Shown: positions 1-9,446 of the stretch, in pieces
Layout: each line of letters opens with the position of its first letter
Position numbering within the stretch: the first letter of the stretch is position 1
DNA from: Flagellimonas aquimarina
Lineage (GTDB): Bacteria > Bacteroidota > Bacteroidia > Flavobacteriales > Flavobacteriaceae
Direction of reading: 5' to 3'
Assembly (NCBI RefSeq): GCF_003149745.1
Contig: NZ_QGEG01000005.1
Coordinates: 42,952-106,951 of the forward strand
DNA: 64,000 bases
The notes under the pieces: generated by a model
The model's database searches: none
The model's input: only the letters and a program-made list of their open reading frames with translations
What the model was told of the DNA's origin: nothing
Translations under genes and position numbers: made by a program

Positions 1-609
1 TCTGTAGTAGGACCACATCCGTACCCAGATATGGTGGCTCGTTTTCAATCGGTGATCTCTAAAGAAATCAAAAAACAATTGCTAGAAAAAGAAGGGCGTG
101 AAAACCCAGATTATATTGTTGCTTGTGTGGGTGGAGGAAGTAATGCCGCTGGTGCCTACTATCACTATTTAGACACTCCAGAAGTTGGAATCATAGCCGT
201 AGAAGCCGCTGGGAAAGGCATTGATACTGGAGAAAGCGCTGCCACTTCGGCCTTGGGAAAGGTGGGAATCATTCACGGTAGCAAAACGCTGTTAATGCAA
301 ACTAAAGATGGTCAAATTACTGAGCCCTATTCCATTTCTGCAGGATTGGACTACCCTGGTGTTGGGCCAATGCATGCCCATCTATTCAAATCGGGTAGAG
401 GAGAATTCATCTCTATAACAGATGACGAAGCCATGACGGCGGGATTGGCGTTATGTCAACTGGAAGGCATTATTCCTGCCATTGAATCATCTCACGCGTT
501 TGCGATTTTAGAACATAAAAAATTTAACCCTTCAGATATTGTTGTCATTAATCTATCTGGGAGAGGTGATAAAGATTTACAGAACTATATTGATTACTTC
601 AAATTATGA
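1..609 (+). CDS. trpB: Tryptophan synthase beta chain, 5'-truncated by window edge
   Basis: C-terminal half of the PLP enzyme that condenses indole and serine to tryptophan in the TrpA2B2 complex. The frame is open from base 1, and the residues before the first Met (SVVGPHPYPDMVARF) already match TrpB, so the gene begins outside the window. Visible motifs are the PLP-phosphate loop VGGGSNA, SAGLDYPGVGP, the LEGIIPAIESSHA segment and the C-terminal NLSGRGDKD. The stop overlaps the trpA start (ATGA), implying translational coupling in a trp operon whose earlier genes lie to the left. Function is secure; only the N-terminus is missing. Confidence 0.97.
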   Translation, partial: SVVGPHPYPDMVARFQSVISKEIKKQLLEKEGRENPDYIVACVGGGSNAAGAYYHYLDTPEVGIIAVEAAGKGIDTGESAATSALGKVGIIHGSKTLLMQTKDGQITEPYSISAGLDYPGVGPMHAHLFKSGRGEFISITDDEAMTAGLALCQLEGIIPAIESSHAFAILEHKKFNPSDIVVINLSGRGDKDLQNYIDYFKL

Positions 610-1367
610 ACAGAATCAACCAAAAATTGAAGGAGGATAAAAAACTTCTCTCCATATACTTTACTGCTGGTTACCCAAATTTAAATGATACTGCAAAAAT
701 CATTCATGACCTTGAAAAGTACGGTGTGGACATGATTGAAATAGGTCTACCTTTTAGTGACCCTTTGGCTGATGGACCAACAATACAAGAAAGCTCCACC
801 GCTGCGTTGCGCAATGGTATGCATACTGAATTACTCTTTGAACAACTCAGAGATATTAGAAAAACAGTTTCCATTCCACTAATAGTAATGGGGTATTTTA
901 ATCCTGTATTTCAATACGGTGTTGAATCCTTTTGCAAAAAATGCCAAGAGATAGGTATCGATGGTATTATTTTGCCAGATCTACCCTTAGATGTTTACCA
1001 AGAAGAATATAAAACCATTTTCAAAAAATTTGGGTTGATCAATGTCTTTTTGATAACTCCACAGACCAGTGAGGAAAGAATTAGACAGATTGATGCTGTT
1101 TCTGATGGTTTTATTTACATGGTAAGTTCTGCCAGCACTACTGGAGCAAAAACAGGCTTCGAGAACAAAACCCAAACCTATTTTGAACGAATCAATGCAA
1201 TGAATCTTAAGAATCCCCAAATTGTTGGTTTTGGTATAAGTAATTCAGATACTTTCAGTCAAGCCACCAGAAAAGCAAAAGGGGCTATTATTGGTTCAGC
1301 ATTTATTAAGCATCTCACTAAAAATGGGGTGGAAAAAATTGATGAGTTTGTGAATGGAATTCGTTAA
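606..1367 (+). CDS. trpA: Tryptophan synthase alpha chain
   Basis: Cleaves indole-3-glycerol phosphate to indole and glyceraldehyde 3-phosphate, passing indole to TrpB. The 253-residue TIM barrel is of normal size. The catalytic Glu and Asp sit in MIEIGLPFSDPLADGPT, and the phosphate-binding end shows VGFGISN and GAIIGSAF. The ATG overlaps the trpB stop by four bases. It appears to be the last trp gene, since the next gene 21 bases downstream is an unrelated peptidase. No terminator is evident between them, so some read-through is possible. Confidence 0.97.
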   Translation: MNRINQKLKEDKKLLSIYFTAGYPNLNDTAKIIHDLEKYGVDMIEIGLPFSDPLADGPTIQESSTAALRNGMHTELLFEQLRDIRKTVSIPLIVMGYFNPVFQYGVESFCKKCQEIGIDGIILPDLPLDVYQEEYKTIFKKFGLINVFLITPQTSEERIRQIDAVSDGFIYMVSSASTTGAKTGFENKTQTYFERINAMNLKNPQIVGFGISNSDTFSQATRKAKGAIIGSAFIKHLTKNGVEKIDEFVNGIR

Positions 1368-1388
1368 ATTGAACTCAAAATAAATTCA

Positions 1389-2894
1389 ATGTCAACACTC
1401 AAAAGATTTACATTTCTATTTACTGTAATCTCTTGTTTTTCAGTTTTTTCCCAAGATTCTATTGCCGTAAAATCTCAAGTGGCCAATGCCATAGAAGAGC
1501 TAAAGGATTTTGTTTCCATCCCTAATGATGCTCTTAATGCTGAAGATATAGATGACAATATTTTTTGGTTAAGGAAAAAGTTTGGTGAACGTGGATTTAA
1601 TACCACAGTGTTGGAAACAGAGAATTTGCCACTTTTTTTTGCGGCCTTGCCCATGGATGACTCCAAACCGACCATGCTTATTTATATGCATTTGGACGGC
1701 CAATCCGTGGACCCATCAAAATGGAATCAACCCAATCCATATGAAACTGTTCTGAAAAAACCCATCGAAAATGGGTATGAAACCATTTCTTTTGATGCTT
1801 TAGGTGATGATGTTAACTATGATTGGAGACTATTTGGTCGTTCCACTTCTGATGATAAAGGGCCCATAGTCATGTTTTTGAATGCCATTGATTTGCTAAA
1901 AAAAGAAAACAAAGAGCTTCCTTTTAACATTAAGGTCATTTTGGATGGCGAGGAAGAAAAAAGCAGTAAACCACTGCCCAAAGCTGTAAAACAATATAGA
2001 GAATTACTTGATGCTGATTTTTTGGTCATAAATGATGGTCCCGTTCATCCTTCAGGAGACCCAACTGTAATCTACGGTTGTCGTGGCATCACCTCATTGA
2101 CCTTAACCACTTATGGTCCAATAACGCCACAGCATAGTGGGCATTATGGAAATTATGCTCCAAATCCAGGATTTCAACTTTCTCAATTGTTGGCGAGCAT
2201 GAAAGACAAGGAAGGTCGTGTAATCATTCCTGGGTATTACAATGGAATTTCCTTGGACGATACTGTTCAGGAGGTTTTAAAAAGTGTGCCTGATAGTGAT
2301 GCCACCATTGCGGAGAAACTTCAATTTAAATCTGCTGAAAAAGTAGGAGGCTTCTATCAGGAGGCCCTGCAATATCCATCCTTGAACATTAGAGGGCTAG
2401 GTTCTGGCTGGATTGGAAAAAAAGCGCGAACCATAGTCCCCGAAAGTGCAACCGCAGAACTCGATTTACGTTTGGTGCCAGAAAGTGATGGCACTCGTTT
2501 GAAAGGGCTGGTTAAAGACCACATTACCAAACAAGGATATTATGTCTTGGACCACATTCCATCCAAAGAAGAGCGTATGGCACATGATAAAATCGTCACA
2601 GTGACCGAGGGCAGTGTCACTGACGCTTTCCGCACCAACTTGGACAATTCCTATGGAAAATTCTTGGTGGAGGCCCTACAGACAGCTTTCAAAAAAGATG
2701 TGGTACGAATTCGAATCATGGGAGGAACCGTTCCCATTGCCCCTTTTATTAACGAATTAAAGATTCCTGCATTTATTGTTCCTATGGTAAACGCGGACAA
2801 CAATCAGCATAGCCCCAATGAGAACTTGAAAATTGGACAATTGGATTACGGGATTAGAGCGTTTTACAGCATCATTTCCACTCCGATAAACTAA
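1389..2894 (+). CDS. Secreted M20 family metallopeptidase
   Basis: A 501-residue zinc exopeptidase of the M20 (dipeptidase/carboxypeptidase) family. A hydrophobic N-terminus ending near residue 21 (FTVISCFSVFSQ) looks like a signal peptide, so it probably acts in the periplasm or at the surface. Metal-site motifs seen are YMHLDGQ (His and Asp), STSDDKGP, and a Glu-rich ILDGEEEKS carrying the catalytic Glu. The dimerisation-domain region (QHSGHYGN) and the late HSPNE histidine are also present. Substrate cannot be told from sequence. It follows trpA by 21 bases but is probably functionally unrelated. Confidence 0.88.
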   Translation: MSTLKRFTFLFTVISCFSVFSQDSIAVKSQVANAIEELKDFVSIPNDALNAEDIDDNIFWLRKKFGERGFNTTVLETENLPLFFAALPMDDSKPTMLIYMHLDGQSVDPSKWNQPNPYETVLKKPIENGYETISFDALGDDVNYDWRLFGRSTSDDKGPIVMFLNAIDLLKKENKELPFNIKVILDGEEEKSSKPLPKAVKQYRELLDADFLVINDGPVHPSGDPTVIYGCRGITSLTLTTYGPITPQHSGHYGNYAPNPGFQLSQLLASMKDKEGRVIIPGYYNGISLDDTVQEVLKSVPDSDATIAEKLQFKSAEKVGGFYQEALQYPSLNIRGLGSGWIGKKARTIVPESATAELDLRLVPESDGTRLKGLVKDHITKQGYYVLDHIPSKEERMAHDKIVTVTEGSVTDAFRTNLDNSYGKFLVEALQTAFKKDVVRIRIMGGTVPIAPFINELKIPAFIVPMVNADNNQHSPNENLKIGQLDYGIRAFYSIISTPIN

Positions 2895-2968
2895 TCGCAA
2901 GGCTCTATACTCTAGCTCCGCAAACTGCAGTTTACTTCGATTAACAAAAAACCTGTTCTCCATGAAAT

Positions 2969-2990
2969 GGATAAAATCATGATTTTATCC
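2969..2990. repeat. Perfect 22-bp palindrome between M20 gene and receiver gene
   Basis: The 11-base arm GGATAAAATCA is followed directly by its exact reverse complement with no spacer. It lies 75 bases past the M20 stop and about 50 bases before the -7 box of the next gene. With no loop and no T-run after it on the plus strand, it looks less like an intrinsic terminator than like a binding site for a dimeric regulator. Confidence 0.5.
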
Positions 2991-3041
2991 TGATAAAAAA
3001 GTAATACATCCTATTTTTCTTTACAATAGTGTAGGCAAAAC

Positions 3042-3049
3042 TAACTTTG
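3042..3049 (+). promoter_or_regulatory. -7 box TAACTTTG upstream of the receiver gene
   Basis: Exact match to the Bacteroidota -7 consensus TAnnTTTG, 24 bases before the ATG at 3074. No clear TTG is found at the usual upstream distance. The box overlaps a possible TTG start at 3047, which argues for the downstream ATG. Confidence 0.45.
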
Positions 3050-3073
3050 ATTCAAGTTATTTACCTACTTATT

Positions 3074-3499
3074 ATGAAATATAGTACCATAGTTATTGAT
3101 GATTCGTCAATTCAGCGTTTAGCTACATCTGTATTGGTCAAAAATCACCCAAATCTCCACTTTGTTGGTTCTTATGAAAGTCCATACAAAGGAATAAAAA
3201 CCATTTATGATCAAAAGGTGGATATTGTTTTTCTTGATGTGTTGATGGAGAACGTAGATGCTTTTGAGCTACTTGACAACATTGAAATAAATTCGGCCAT
3301 TGTTTTGAACTCCACCTGGGAAAATTTTGCTGAGAGGGCTTTTGATTATGGGATAAATGATTTTTTAATGAAACCCATGCCCAAAAGGAGGTTTGATAAA
3401 GCAATAGACAAAATCATCAAGCAAATTGAACAAAAGAAGGTCAAACAAATCAAAGTCTTTCCTTTTTCAGAGTTGTTATCCAATTTTGACCTTAACTAA
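3074..3499 (+). CDS. Stand-alone response-regulator receiver protein
   Basis: A 141-residue single CheY-like domain. It shows the acidic pocket (IVIDDSS), the phospho-acceptor Asp in VFLDVLM, the Ser/Thr switch in LNSTWEN and the conserved Lys in FLMKPMP. After the receiver there is only a short basic tail (KQIEQKKVKQIKVFPFSEL), with no DNA-binding or enzymatic output domain. It may act by protein contact or in a phosphorelay. No kinase gene adjoins it. The frame extends back to a TTG at 3047, but that overlaps the likely -7 box, so the ATG is preferred. Confidence 0.8.
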   Translation: MKYSTIVIDDSSIQRLATSVLVKNHPNLHFVGSYESPYKGIKTIYDQKVDIVFLDVLMENVDAFELLDNIEINSAIVLNSTWENFAERAFDYGINDFLMKPMPKRRFDKAIDKIIKQIEQKKVKQIKVFPFSELLSNFDLN

Positions 3500-3506
3500 G
3501 AGGTTC

Positions 3507-4196
3507 CTAAAAAAACTCTTCGTACTGCATCACTCTGAAATCCAGCGTGTTGAAATAAGGATTTTTGTTTTTTAAATCTTTATAGGCTTGCAGGCTACCA
3601 ACTGCTCTATTGGCAGCACCAGAGGGTGCAGTCAACGATACCGTTTTAATCATTCTAGATTTATTGATTCCTCTCGAAGTGACCGGAAGCATAAACTGAT
3701 GGATTCTTGGCACTTCTCCAGAAACCACTTCTAATTGCAAGCCATATTCTTTCAATTGTTTCCTAAAAAAGTATTCAGGGCCATTTTTGCTATTTCCTCC
3801 AGTGAACAAAAGTGTATTTATATTGGTATACTTCTGTAGATACTTTACCAGGTTCCGAAGTTTAGCATTTTGCATTCCCAGATCAGAGGCATCAATTTTA
3901 CTTCTCTCTGCACTTCCCACAATATCACAAACACCTATTTTTCTTTTCAATAAGAACTTTTTACGCTGTTCCGCAGCTTCGTCAGTGGTTTCATACTTAA
4001 GGTTCAAATTAAAAATCCTGTCCAAAATAGGCCAGAGCATGCCATTTCTGCTACCGTAACAAAAGTCAACATCATCGTCCTTTAACTCACCGGTAGTGAA
4101 TCTTGGTGGCGGAAGGGTACCTACAATCAGTTTTGTGGCCTCCGGAAAAAGAAATGGCTCATAAGGATGGGTATGAACGAACAGTTTTGAGCTCAA
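3507..4196 (-). CDS. Uracil-DNA glycosylase family protein
   Basis: A 229-residue protein with the layout of the uracil-DNA-glycosylase superfamily: an N-terminal beta strand and loop LIVGTLPPPRF, a central TLLFTGGNSKNGPE segment and a late basic stretch SRGINKSRMIK. It resembles the Bacteroidota proteins annotated as UDG family rather than classic Ung, and I do not see canonical Ung motifs, so the DNA-repair role is inferred. The start codon is TTG, and the next in-frame Met would remove the motif region. It converges on the receiver gene and lies downstream of ppc. Confidence 0.62.
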   Translation of the reverse strand: MSSKLFVHTHPYEPFLFPEATKLIVGTLPPPRFTTGELKDDDVDFCYGSRNGMLWPILDRIFNLNLKYETTDEAAEQRKKFLLKRKIGVCDIVGSAERSKIDASDLGMQNAKLRNLVKYLQKYTNINTLLFTGGNSKNGPEYFFRKQLKEYGLQLEVVSGEVPRIHQFMLPVTSRGINKSRMIKTVSLTAPSGAANRAVGSLQAYKDLKNKNPYFNTLDFRVMQYEEFF

Positions 4197-4224
4197 GATT
4201 GTAAATTGTTATTAAATCTATTTT

Positions 4225-4232
4225 CAAACTTA
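4225..4232 (-). promoter_or_regulatory. -7 box TAAGTTTG before the UDG-like gene
   Basis: On the minus strand this matches TAnnTTTG, 28 bases before the TTG start at 4196 and after the ppc stop. It would allow the UDG-like gene to be transcribed apart from ppc. No TTG -33 element is visible. Confidence 0.35.
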
Positions 4233-4244
4233 ATGGTTTAAACC

Positions 4245-6800
4245 CTAAGCTGAATTTCTACTGGCATTAATGTTACCGTATAGTGACCTTGTAACTATTT
4301 TTTCGTACAATTCCTTGTATTCGGAATTCTGGGTAATATGGTACAATGCGTTTTGTTGAATGACCAACAATGGAAGAACGATCTTTTCTCTAATCTTTAC
4401 AGATTCTCTTGAGACCGCTTCGTCCTCCATTAAAATCTTATGCCCAGAAATCTCTAAAAGCATCTTTTTAGATAGTTGATATTCATCATGGAGTATGTTC
4501 CAAAATTCTCCGAACTCTTTATCTTCTCTCATATAACTGGTCAACTCAAAATTGGTCTTGGCCAATGACATCATACTATTCATCATCAATGCTCTAAAGA
4601 ACGGGACTTCTTTGAACAGTTTTTTTACTTCTTTCAACCTTCCTTGTTCCCTAAAGGCCTCAATAGCTGACCCTAATCCAAAATAACCGGGGACATTCTG
4701 CTTTAGTTGGCTCCATGATCCTACAAACGAAATCGCCCTTAAATCTGAAAGCTCCAACTGTTTTTTACTGCCTCTTTTTCCTGGACGACTTCCAATATTA
4801 GCTTTGGTATAATACTTTAACGTACTCCTGTTCTCTAAATATGGAATAAACTTTTCATGTTTTTTTAAGGCATCATACTTGGCAAAACTTAATTCTGACA
4901 GCTCTTCTATCAACTTACGTTCCTTGGTCGAAATCACATGCTCTTTGCCAAAAAGGTTATTGCTCAACCCAGCTGTGAGCAACTGTTCGGCATTATGAAT
5001 AAACTGCTCTTTGGTACCGTAGGTACTTGTAATGGTCTGGCCCTGTATGGTAAGCTGTATCTCGTGATTGGCCACATCTTTGGTCTGTGCCGCGTAAAAA
5101 CGGTGTGTTTTGCCTCCACCCCTGGCCGGTGGTCCTCCCCTGCCATCAAAAAACATGGCCCTTATACCATTCTTTTTACAGACCTTACTTAGGGTCTCCT
5201 TTGTTTTAAGAATAGACCAATTTGCTTTTAGATAGCCACCGTCTTTGGTCCCATCTGAAAAGCCCAACATGATGGTATGGTCATTTCTCCTACGCTCTAG
5301 GTGAGCGCGATAACTAGGGTTATCAAAAAGGGTTTGCATTACTTCTTCAGATGCATCCATCCCTTTCATCGTTTCAAAAAGTGGCACAATATCGAAGGTA
5401 ATATCCTTTTCTTCCCAACCACACCATCTAAACAATCCAAAAACAAATAGAACCGCATAAATGTCTTCAGAATTGCTGATTATGTACCGATTGCATCCCT
5501 CCTCACCATTCTTAGATTGAATCTCTTTTAATTGTTGAATGTTGGTTATGGTATCTTTAACTATTTCTTCGTTGTAATCTTTTGGATTTAGCTTTAAATC
5601 TTTTTCTAACAGCCATTTTATTAATTCTTTATCACTAAGCTCTTCTATATTCTCTTTAATTGCCCCGTTCTTTTTTAAGATTGACTCCACCGTCAAATAG
5701 TGCTTGCTATGGTCTTGACGAATATCTAAAGTGGCAAAATGTGTTTTAAAAATATGAACTCTGTCTATTAGGATATTTAGGTCATCTAAATACAATCCGT
5801 GATAATCCTCATTTAATGTCTCACGGATTTTAATAAGTGATTCAATTATTTCAGGATAACCAATAATGAACTTGGCATCAAACATGGCGCGATACAGCTT
5901 ATTGCTTAGTCCCGTCAAGTCCTGTTGCAAATTTTTAAAAGTCAACTTTTTCCGTAATGCCTTTAGCTCGTTGTAATAACATTTCATCAGTGTCAACCTA
6001 AGTTCGTCTGCCACTTGTCTTGTTATTTCCGCTGTAACGAATGGGTTGCCATCACGATCGCCTCCTGGCCAAAAACCCAATTTCATTATGTTGTAGTTGG
6101 AAAAGTCTTCTGCCCTAATATTACTTTTTACATACTGAAACAATTCACCAATAGCATCATAATAAGTGTGCCGTAAAATATAGATGATATTTTTTGCCTC
6201 ATCCAAAGGTGTGGGCTTCTTTGCGTTTATAAGAGATGTCAATCCCAATTGTTGCAGGGTAACATCAATTTCATTGACCTCATCCTCATTGATCAACGAC
6301 TGCATTTTAGAGATAATGTCCAATACCGCAGGGGTGTAGAATTGGGTAGGATGAGCCGTGAGCACAATTCTTGCACTGAATGTTGACAATTTCTTGGCTA
6401 TTTTATCCCAGTTCTTATTTTGATCCACCAACTCAAAATAGTCCTTTATAGAAAGTGAATTGCTATATTCCTGTAATTTAGAAAATGCGGCGTCCTCAAC
6501 ACTATCATACAGCACAACCTGGCGTTCAACGTATTGAATAATTCTGAACATGAAATCCAACCTTTCCCTCTCATCTTTGATTTCCACAAAATTTGTAAAA
6601 AAAGTGTCCAAAATTTCTTGAGGGGTCTTCCCATCTTTTAAACCTTTTTCGCATTGATCGAACAAAAGTGGGACCAACATGATTACATTTTCTATATGTC
6701 GATATGGTAATGTTAAAAATAGGCTGTTATAAATATTGAATTTATTGGTTACCGATTTTTTAAACTCCTCTAAACGCTTTGCTTGTTGTACTGAATTCAT
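4245..6800 (-). CDS. ppc: Phosphoenolpyruvate carboxylase
   Basis: Carboxylates PEP with bicarbonate to oxaloacetate, refilling the TCA cycle. At 851 residues it is close to the usual length. Recognisable blocks are LTAHPTQFY with the catalytic His, FWPGGDRDGNPFV, and MLGFSDGTKDGGY. The normally HGRGG-type loop here reads FFDGRGGPPARGGGKTH, and the C-terminus ends RNSA instead of the common NTG. Both look like a Bacteroidota-type variant rather than damage, since the frame is intact. It stands alone on the minus strand with about 150 bases upstream. Confidence 0.95.
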   Translation of the reverse strand: MNSVQQAKRLEEFKKSVTNKFNIYNSLFLTLPYRHIENVIMLVPLLFDQCEKGLKDGKTPQEILDTFFTNFVEIKDERERLDFMFRIIQYVERQVVLYDSVEDAAFSKLQEYSNSLSIKDYFELVDQNKNWDKIAKKLSTFSARIVLTAHPTQFYTPAVLDIISKMQSLINEDEVNEIDVTLQQLGLTSLINAKKPTPLDEAKNIIYILRHTYYDAIGELFQYVKSNIRAEDFSNYNIMKLGFWPGGDRDGNPFVTAEITRQVADELRLTLMKCYYNELKALRKKLTFKNLQQDLTGLSNKLYRAMFDAKFIIGYPEIIESLIKIRETLNEDYHGLYLDDLNILIDRVHIFKTHFATLDIRQDHSKHYLTVESILKKNGAIKENIEELSDKELIKWLLEKDLKLNPKDYNEEIVKDTITNIQQLKEIQSKNGEEGCNRYIISNSEDIYAVLFVFGLFRWCGWEEKDITFDIVPLFETMKGMDASEEVMQTLFDNPSYRAHLERRRNDHTIMLGFSDGTKDGGYLKANWSILKTKETLSKVCKKNGIRAMFFDGRGGPPARGGGKTHRFYAAQTKDVANHEIQLTIQGQTITSTYGTKEQFIHNAEQLLTAGLSNNLFGKEHVISTKERKLIEELSELSFAKYDALKKHEKFIPYLENRSTLKYYTKANIGSRPGKRGSKKQLELSDLRAISFVGSWSQLKQNVPGYFGLGSAIEAFREQGRLKEVKKLFKEVPFFRALMMNSMMSLAKTNFELTSYMREDKEFGEFWNILHDEYQLSKKMLLEISGHKILMEDEAVSRESVKIREKIVLPLLVIQQNALYHITQNSEYKELYEKIVTRSLYGNINASRNSA

Positions 6801-6951
6801 CGGTGAAATGTATTTCTAGATTAATTTTAAAGAATCAAAGATGGTGATAAAAGTCAAAATTAGCGGCCTATTTTATTTACATCACAATTTAAAGCGTGAC
6901 AAGGCATAAACCTAACATCTTTGCAAAAAAAATGGGTGCAAACAGTAGAAA

Positions 6952-7713
6952 TTACCTGATAAAAACAGGTTGATTTTCTTTTAGGGTATGTTCAGCACTA
7001 AACACATAATTGTCATAATCAAAACCTTTGACGTCCTCCAAAGTCTGTGCATTGGTATCCAAAATATAACGGACCATTGAACCACGTGCCTTTTTGGCAA
7101 AAAAACTAATAACTTTTAGCTTGTCATTTTTCCAGTCCTTAAATATTGGTGTGATTACTGGTACTTTAAGCTTTTTCTCGTCTATCGCCCCAAAATATTC
7201 GTTGCTAGCCAAGTTGATAAATAGCTCCCCATCTTCCAATTCAGAATTTAAATGTTCCGTTAATTGTTTGCGCCAAAACTCATAAAGGTTCTTTTTACGT
7301 GCCACTTTTAATTGAGTTCCCATTTCCAGACGATAAGGCTGTATCAAATCAAAAGGTTTTAAAATTCCATAAAGCCCAGATAAAATACGAAGCGTATCTT
7401 GAAGTTTATCCAACTTGTTCTCTGGAATGGTATGGGCATCCAACCCCTGGTATACGTCTCCATTAAATGAAAATACTGCAGGCCTTGAATTTTCTGTGGT
7501 GAATGGAGTTGAAAATTGTTGGTTTCTTTGCCAATTAAGCTCAGCCAAATTATCTGATATTGACATAAGCTTGGACAATGCCTTTGGCTTTTTCTTGGCC
7601 AATACAGCGTTCAACTTTTTAGACTGCTCCAAAAATTCGGGTTGGCTGTATTTTGATGTAGGCAAGGTCGTTTCAAAATCTAACGACTTAGCTGGAGAAA
7701 TAACAATTTTCAT
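6952..7713 (-). CDS. yaaA: Peroxide stress protein YaaA (DUF328)
   Basis: A 253-residue protein starting [13 protein letters not shown], the hallmark of the YaaA/DUF328 family. Other family blocks are [41 protein letters not shown] and [11 protein letters not shown]. In E. coli YaaA lowers intracellular free iron and protects DNA during peroxide stress, and a DNA-binding role has been described. It lies 88 bases downstream of rluD on the same strand, so it could be the last gene of the PASTA-rluD unit or have its own promoter. Confidence 0.93.
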   Translation of the reverse strand: MKIVISPAKSLDFETTLPTSKYSQPEFLEQSKKLNAVLAKKKPKALSKLMSISDNLAELNWQRNQQFSTPFTTENSRPAVFSFNGDVYQGLDAHTIPENKLDKLQDTLRILSGLYGILKPFDLIQPYRLEMGTQLKVARKKNLYEFWRKQLTEHLNSELEDGELFINLASNEYFGAIDEKKLKVPVITPIFKDWKNDKLKVISFFAKKARGSMVRYILDTNAQTLEDVKGFDYDNYVFSAEHTLKENQPVFIR

Positions 7714-7801
7714 GAAAACTAATTTTAAGTAAAAATATGGAGAAAAAGCATTTTTATGTTATTTGTGCAACAGGTGTTTTCAATCCTTCAATTGAGGAAA
7801 A

Positions 7802-8830
7802 CTATTGTTCACTTTGCTTTGTATAATTTCTCCATTTTTCAATACAATTTACCATATCCTCTGGCAGTTCAGTGTTAAATCGCATAAATTCTCCGGTTTT
7901 AGGGTGTTCAAAACCCAAGGTTTTGGCATGAAGTGCTTGTCTGGGTAATATTTTAAAGGCGTTTTCCACAAATTGCTTGTACTTGGTAAAAGTGGTTCCC
8001 TTTAAAATTTTGTTTCCTCCATACCTTTCGTCATTAAACAATGTGTGTCCTATATACTTCATATGAACACGAATCTGGTGGGTCCTTCCGGTTTCCAATT
8101 GGCAAGAAACCAAGGTGACATAACCTAATCGTTCAACTACTTTGTAATGTGTAACAGCTTCTTTTCCTTGGTCTCCATCTGGAAAAACCATCATTTGCAG
8201 TCTATTTTTAGGGTTTCTGGCTATATGCCCCTCAACGGTTCCCTCATCTTCCTTTAAATTGCCCCAAACCAATGCCAAATACTCCCGTTCACTACTTTTC
8301 TCAAAAAATTGTTTGGCCAAATGAGTCATGGCAGTTTCTGTTTTGGCTATTACCAGAAGACCAGAGGTATCTTTATCTATACGATGCACCAATCCTGGTC
8401 GTTCAGAACTGTTCTTGGGCAAATTATCAAAATGGTGGACCAAGGCATTGATTAGAGTTCCTGAATAGTTACCATGACCGGGATGCACAACCATTCCTGC
8501 GGGTTTGTTCACCACAAGAAGTGTTTCATCCTCATAAACTATTTCCAATGGAATATCCTCTGGAGTAAGCAAAAACTCATAGGGAGGGTGTTCGAATAGC
8601 ACTTTTACCTCGTCCCCAGCTTTAACCTTATAGTTTTGTTTTACTATACTATCATTCACCCAAATATGTCCCTGTTTGGCTGCCTGTTGAATCTTGTTTC
8701 GGGTAGCGTTCTCTATAAAATTCATTAGAAATTTGTCTACCCTCAAAGGTTCTTGTCCTTTGGATGCTACAAATTTATGGTGCTCAAAAAGTTCATCTTG
8801 CGAGGGCTCTGTATTTTCTGAAGTATCCAT
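7802..8830 (-). CDS. RluD-type 23S rRNA pseudouridine synthase
   Basis: A 342-residue RluA/RluD-family enzyme that isomerises uridines in rRNA. An N-terminal S4 RNA-binding domain lies at about residues 25-90 (VDKFLMNFIENATRNKIQ). The catalytic domain carries HRIDKDTSGLLVIAKT with the catalytic Asp, followed by ETGRTHQIRVHM. Start and stop fit closely after the PASTA gene (two bases apart), so the pair is co-transcribed. RluD itself modifies 23S helix 69. The exact target here is inferred from size and domain order. Confidence 0.92.
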   Translation of the reverse strand: MDTSENTEPSQDELFEHHKFVASKGQEPLRVDKFLMNFIENATRNKIQQAAKQGHIWVNDSIVKQNYKVKAGDEVKVLFEHPPYEFLLTPEDIPLEIVYEDETLLVVNKPAGMVVHPGHGNYSGTLINALVHHFDNLPKNSSERPGLVHRIDKDTSGLLVIAKTETAMTHLAKQFFEKSSEREYLALVWGNLKEDEGTVEGHIARNPKNRLQMMVFPDGDQGKEAVTHYKVVERLGYVTLVSCQLETGRTHQIRVHMKYIGHTLFNDERYGGNKILKGTTFTKYKQFVENAFKILPRQALHAKTLGFEHPKTGEFMRFNTELPEDMVNCIEKWRNYTKQSEQ

Positions 8831-8832
8831 AG

Positions 8833-9420
8833 TTATTGGGAATCTGCCTGTACGCGAGCACTCCCTGTAATTGTTCCATTACCACAAATCAACTCTATCT
8901 TAGACGTTTTGGGCAGCTTATCACCAGGTTTTAAATACTTTCCCTTATACTTCATTCTATAGACCATATCTTTCCCCAACTCATCTATATAGGTAACTCG
9001 CTGGACATCTAACCCTACCGCTCTTAGCATAGATGCCGCATTGCGTTGGGTAACTTGTATAATATCCGGAACAGTCACCTTTTTATAGCCTGAAGGGTTT
9101 ACGGTGAAATATATTTTTCTATTGGATTTTACCTTGTTTCCAGCTGGCGGTTCTTGATCTAAAATTGAAAATCTAGGATAATCTGGGTTATAATTGGATG
9201 AATCCAAAACCTGATAACGAAGCCCTGCATTTTCCACTGCATCCCTCATTTCCATTACTGACATTTTTGAAAAATCTGGCACTTCCACAAACTCTCCATG
9301 ATTTGTAGAACCTTTTAACCATTGCAACACCAAAAAGCAAAAGAGTACAACAGCAACCAAGGCCAAACCAATTTGGATTAGGAAAATCTTACTTTTTAAA
9401 AAACTTAAAAAATGTTTCAT
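8833..9420 (-). CDS. Membrane-anchored PASTA-domain protein
   Basis: A 195-residue protein with a short cytoplasmic N-terminus, one membrane helix at about residues 13-35 (IGLALVAVVLFCFLVLQWL) and at least two PASTA repeats outside: VEVPDFSKMSVMEMRDAVEN and a second starting VTVPDIIQVTQRNAASML. PASTA domains bind cell-wall muropeptides or beta-lactams in kinases and penicillin-binding proteins, but this protein has no enzymatic domain. Its position divergent from ddl, a peptidoglycan gene, supports a cell-wall role. Confidence 0.85.
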   Translation of the reverse strand: MKHFLSFLKSKIFLIQIGLALVAVVLFCFLVLQWLKGSTNHGEFVEVPDFSKMSVMEMRDAVENAGLRYQVLDSSNYNPDYPRFSILDQEPPAGNKVKSNRKIYFTVNPSGYKKVTVPDIIQVTQRNAASMLRAVGLDVQRVTYIDELGKDMVYRMKYKGKYLKPGDKLPKTSKIELICGNGTITGSARVQADSQ

Positions 9421-9438
9421 GCATATGCCTTATCTGAA

Positions 9439-9446
9439 CAAATATA
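9439..9446 (-). promoter_or_regulatory. -7 box TATATTTG for PASTA-rluD
   Basis: Minus-strand match to TAnnTTTG, 18 bases before the ATG at 9420, in the 78-base divergent region shared with ddl. No TTG is seen at the expected -33 distance. Confidence 0.4.

Noticed and set aside
6896..6951. Plus-strand TAACATCTTTG-like box near yaaA's end
   Set aside because: It is not an exact TAnnTTTG, and no plus-strand gene follows it.
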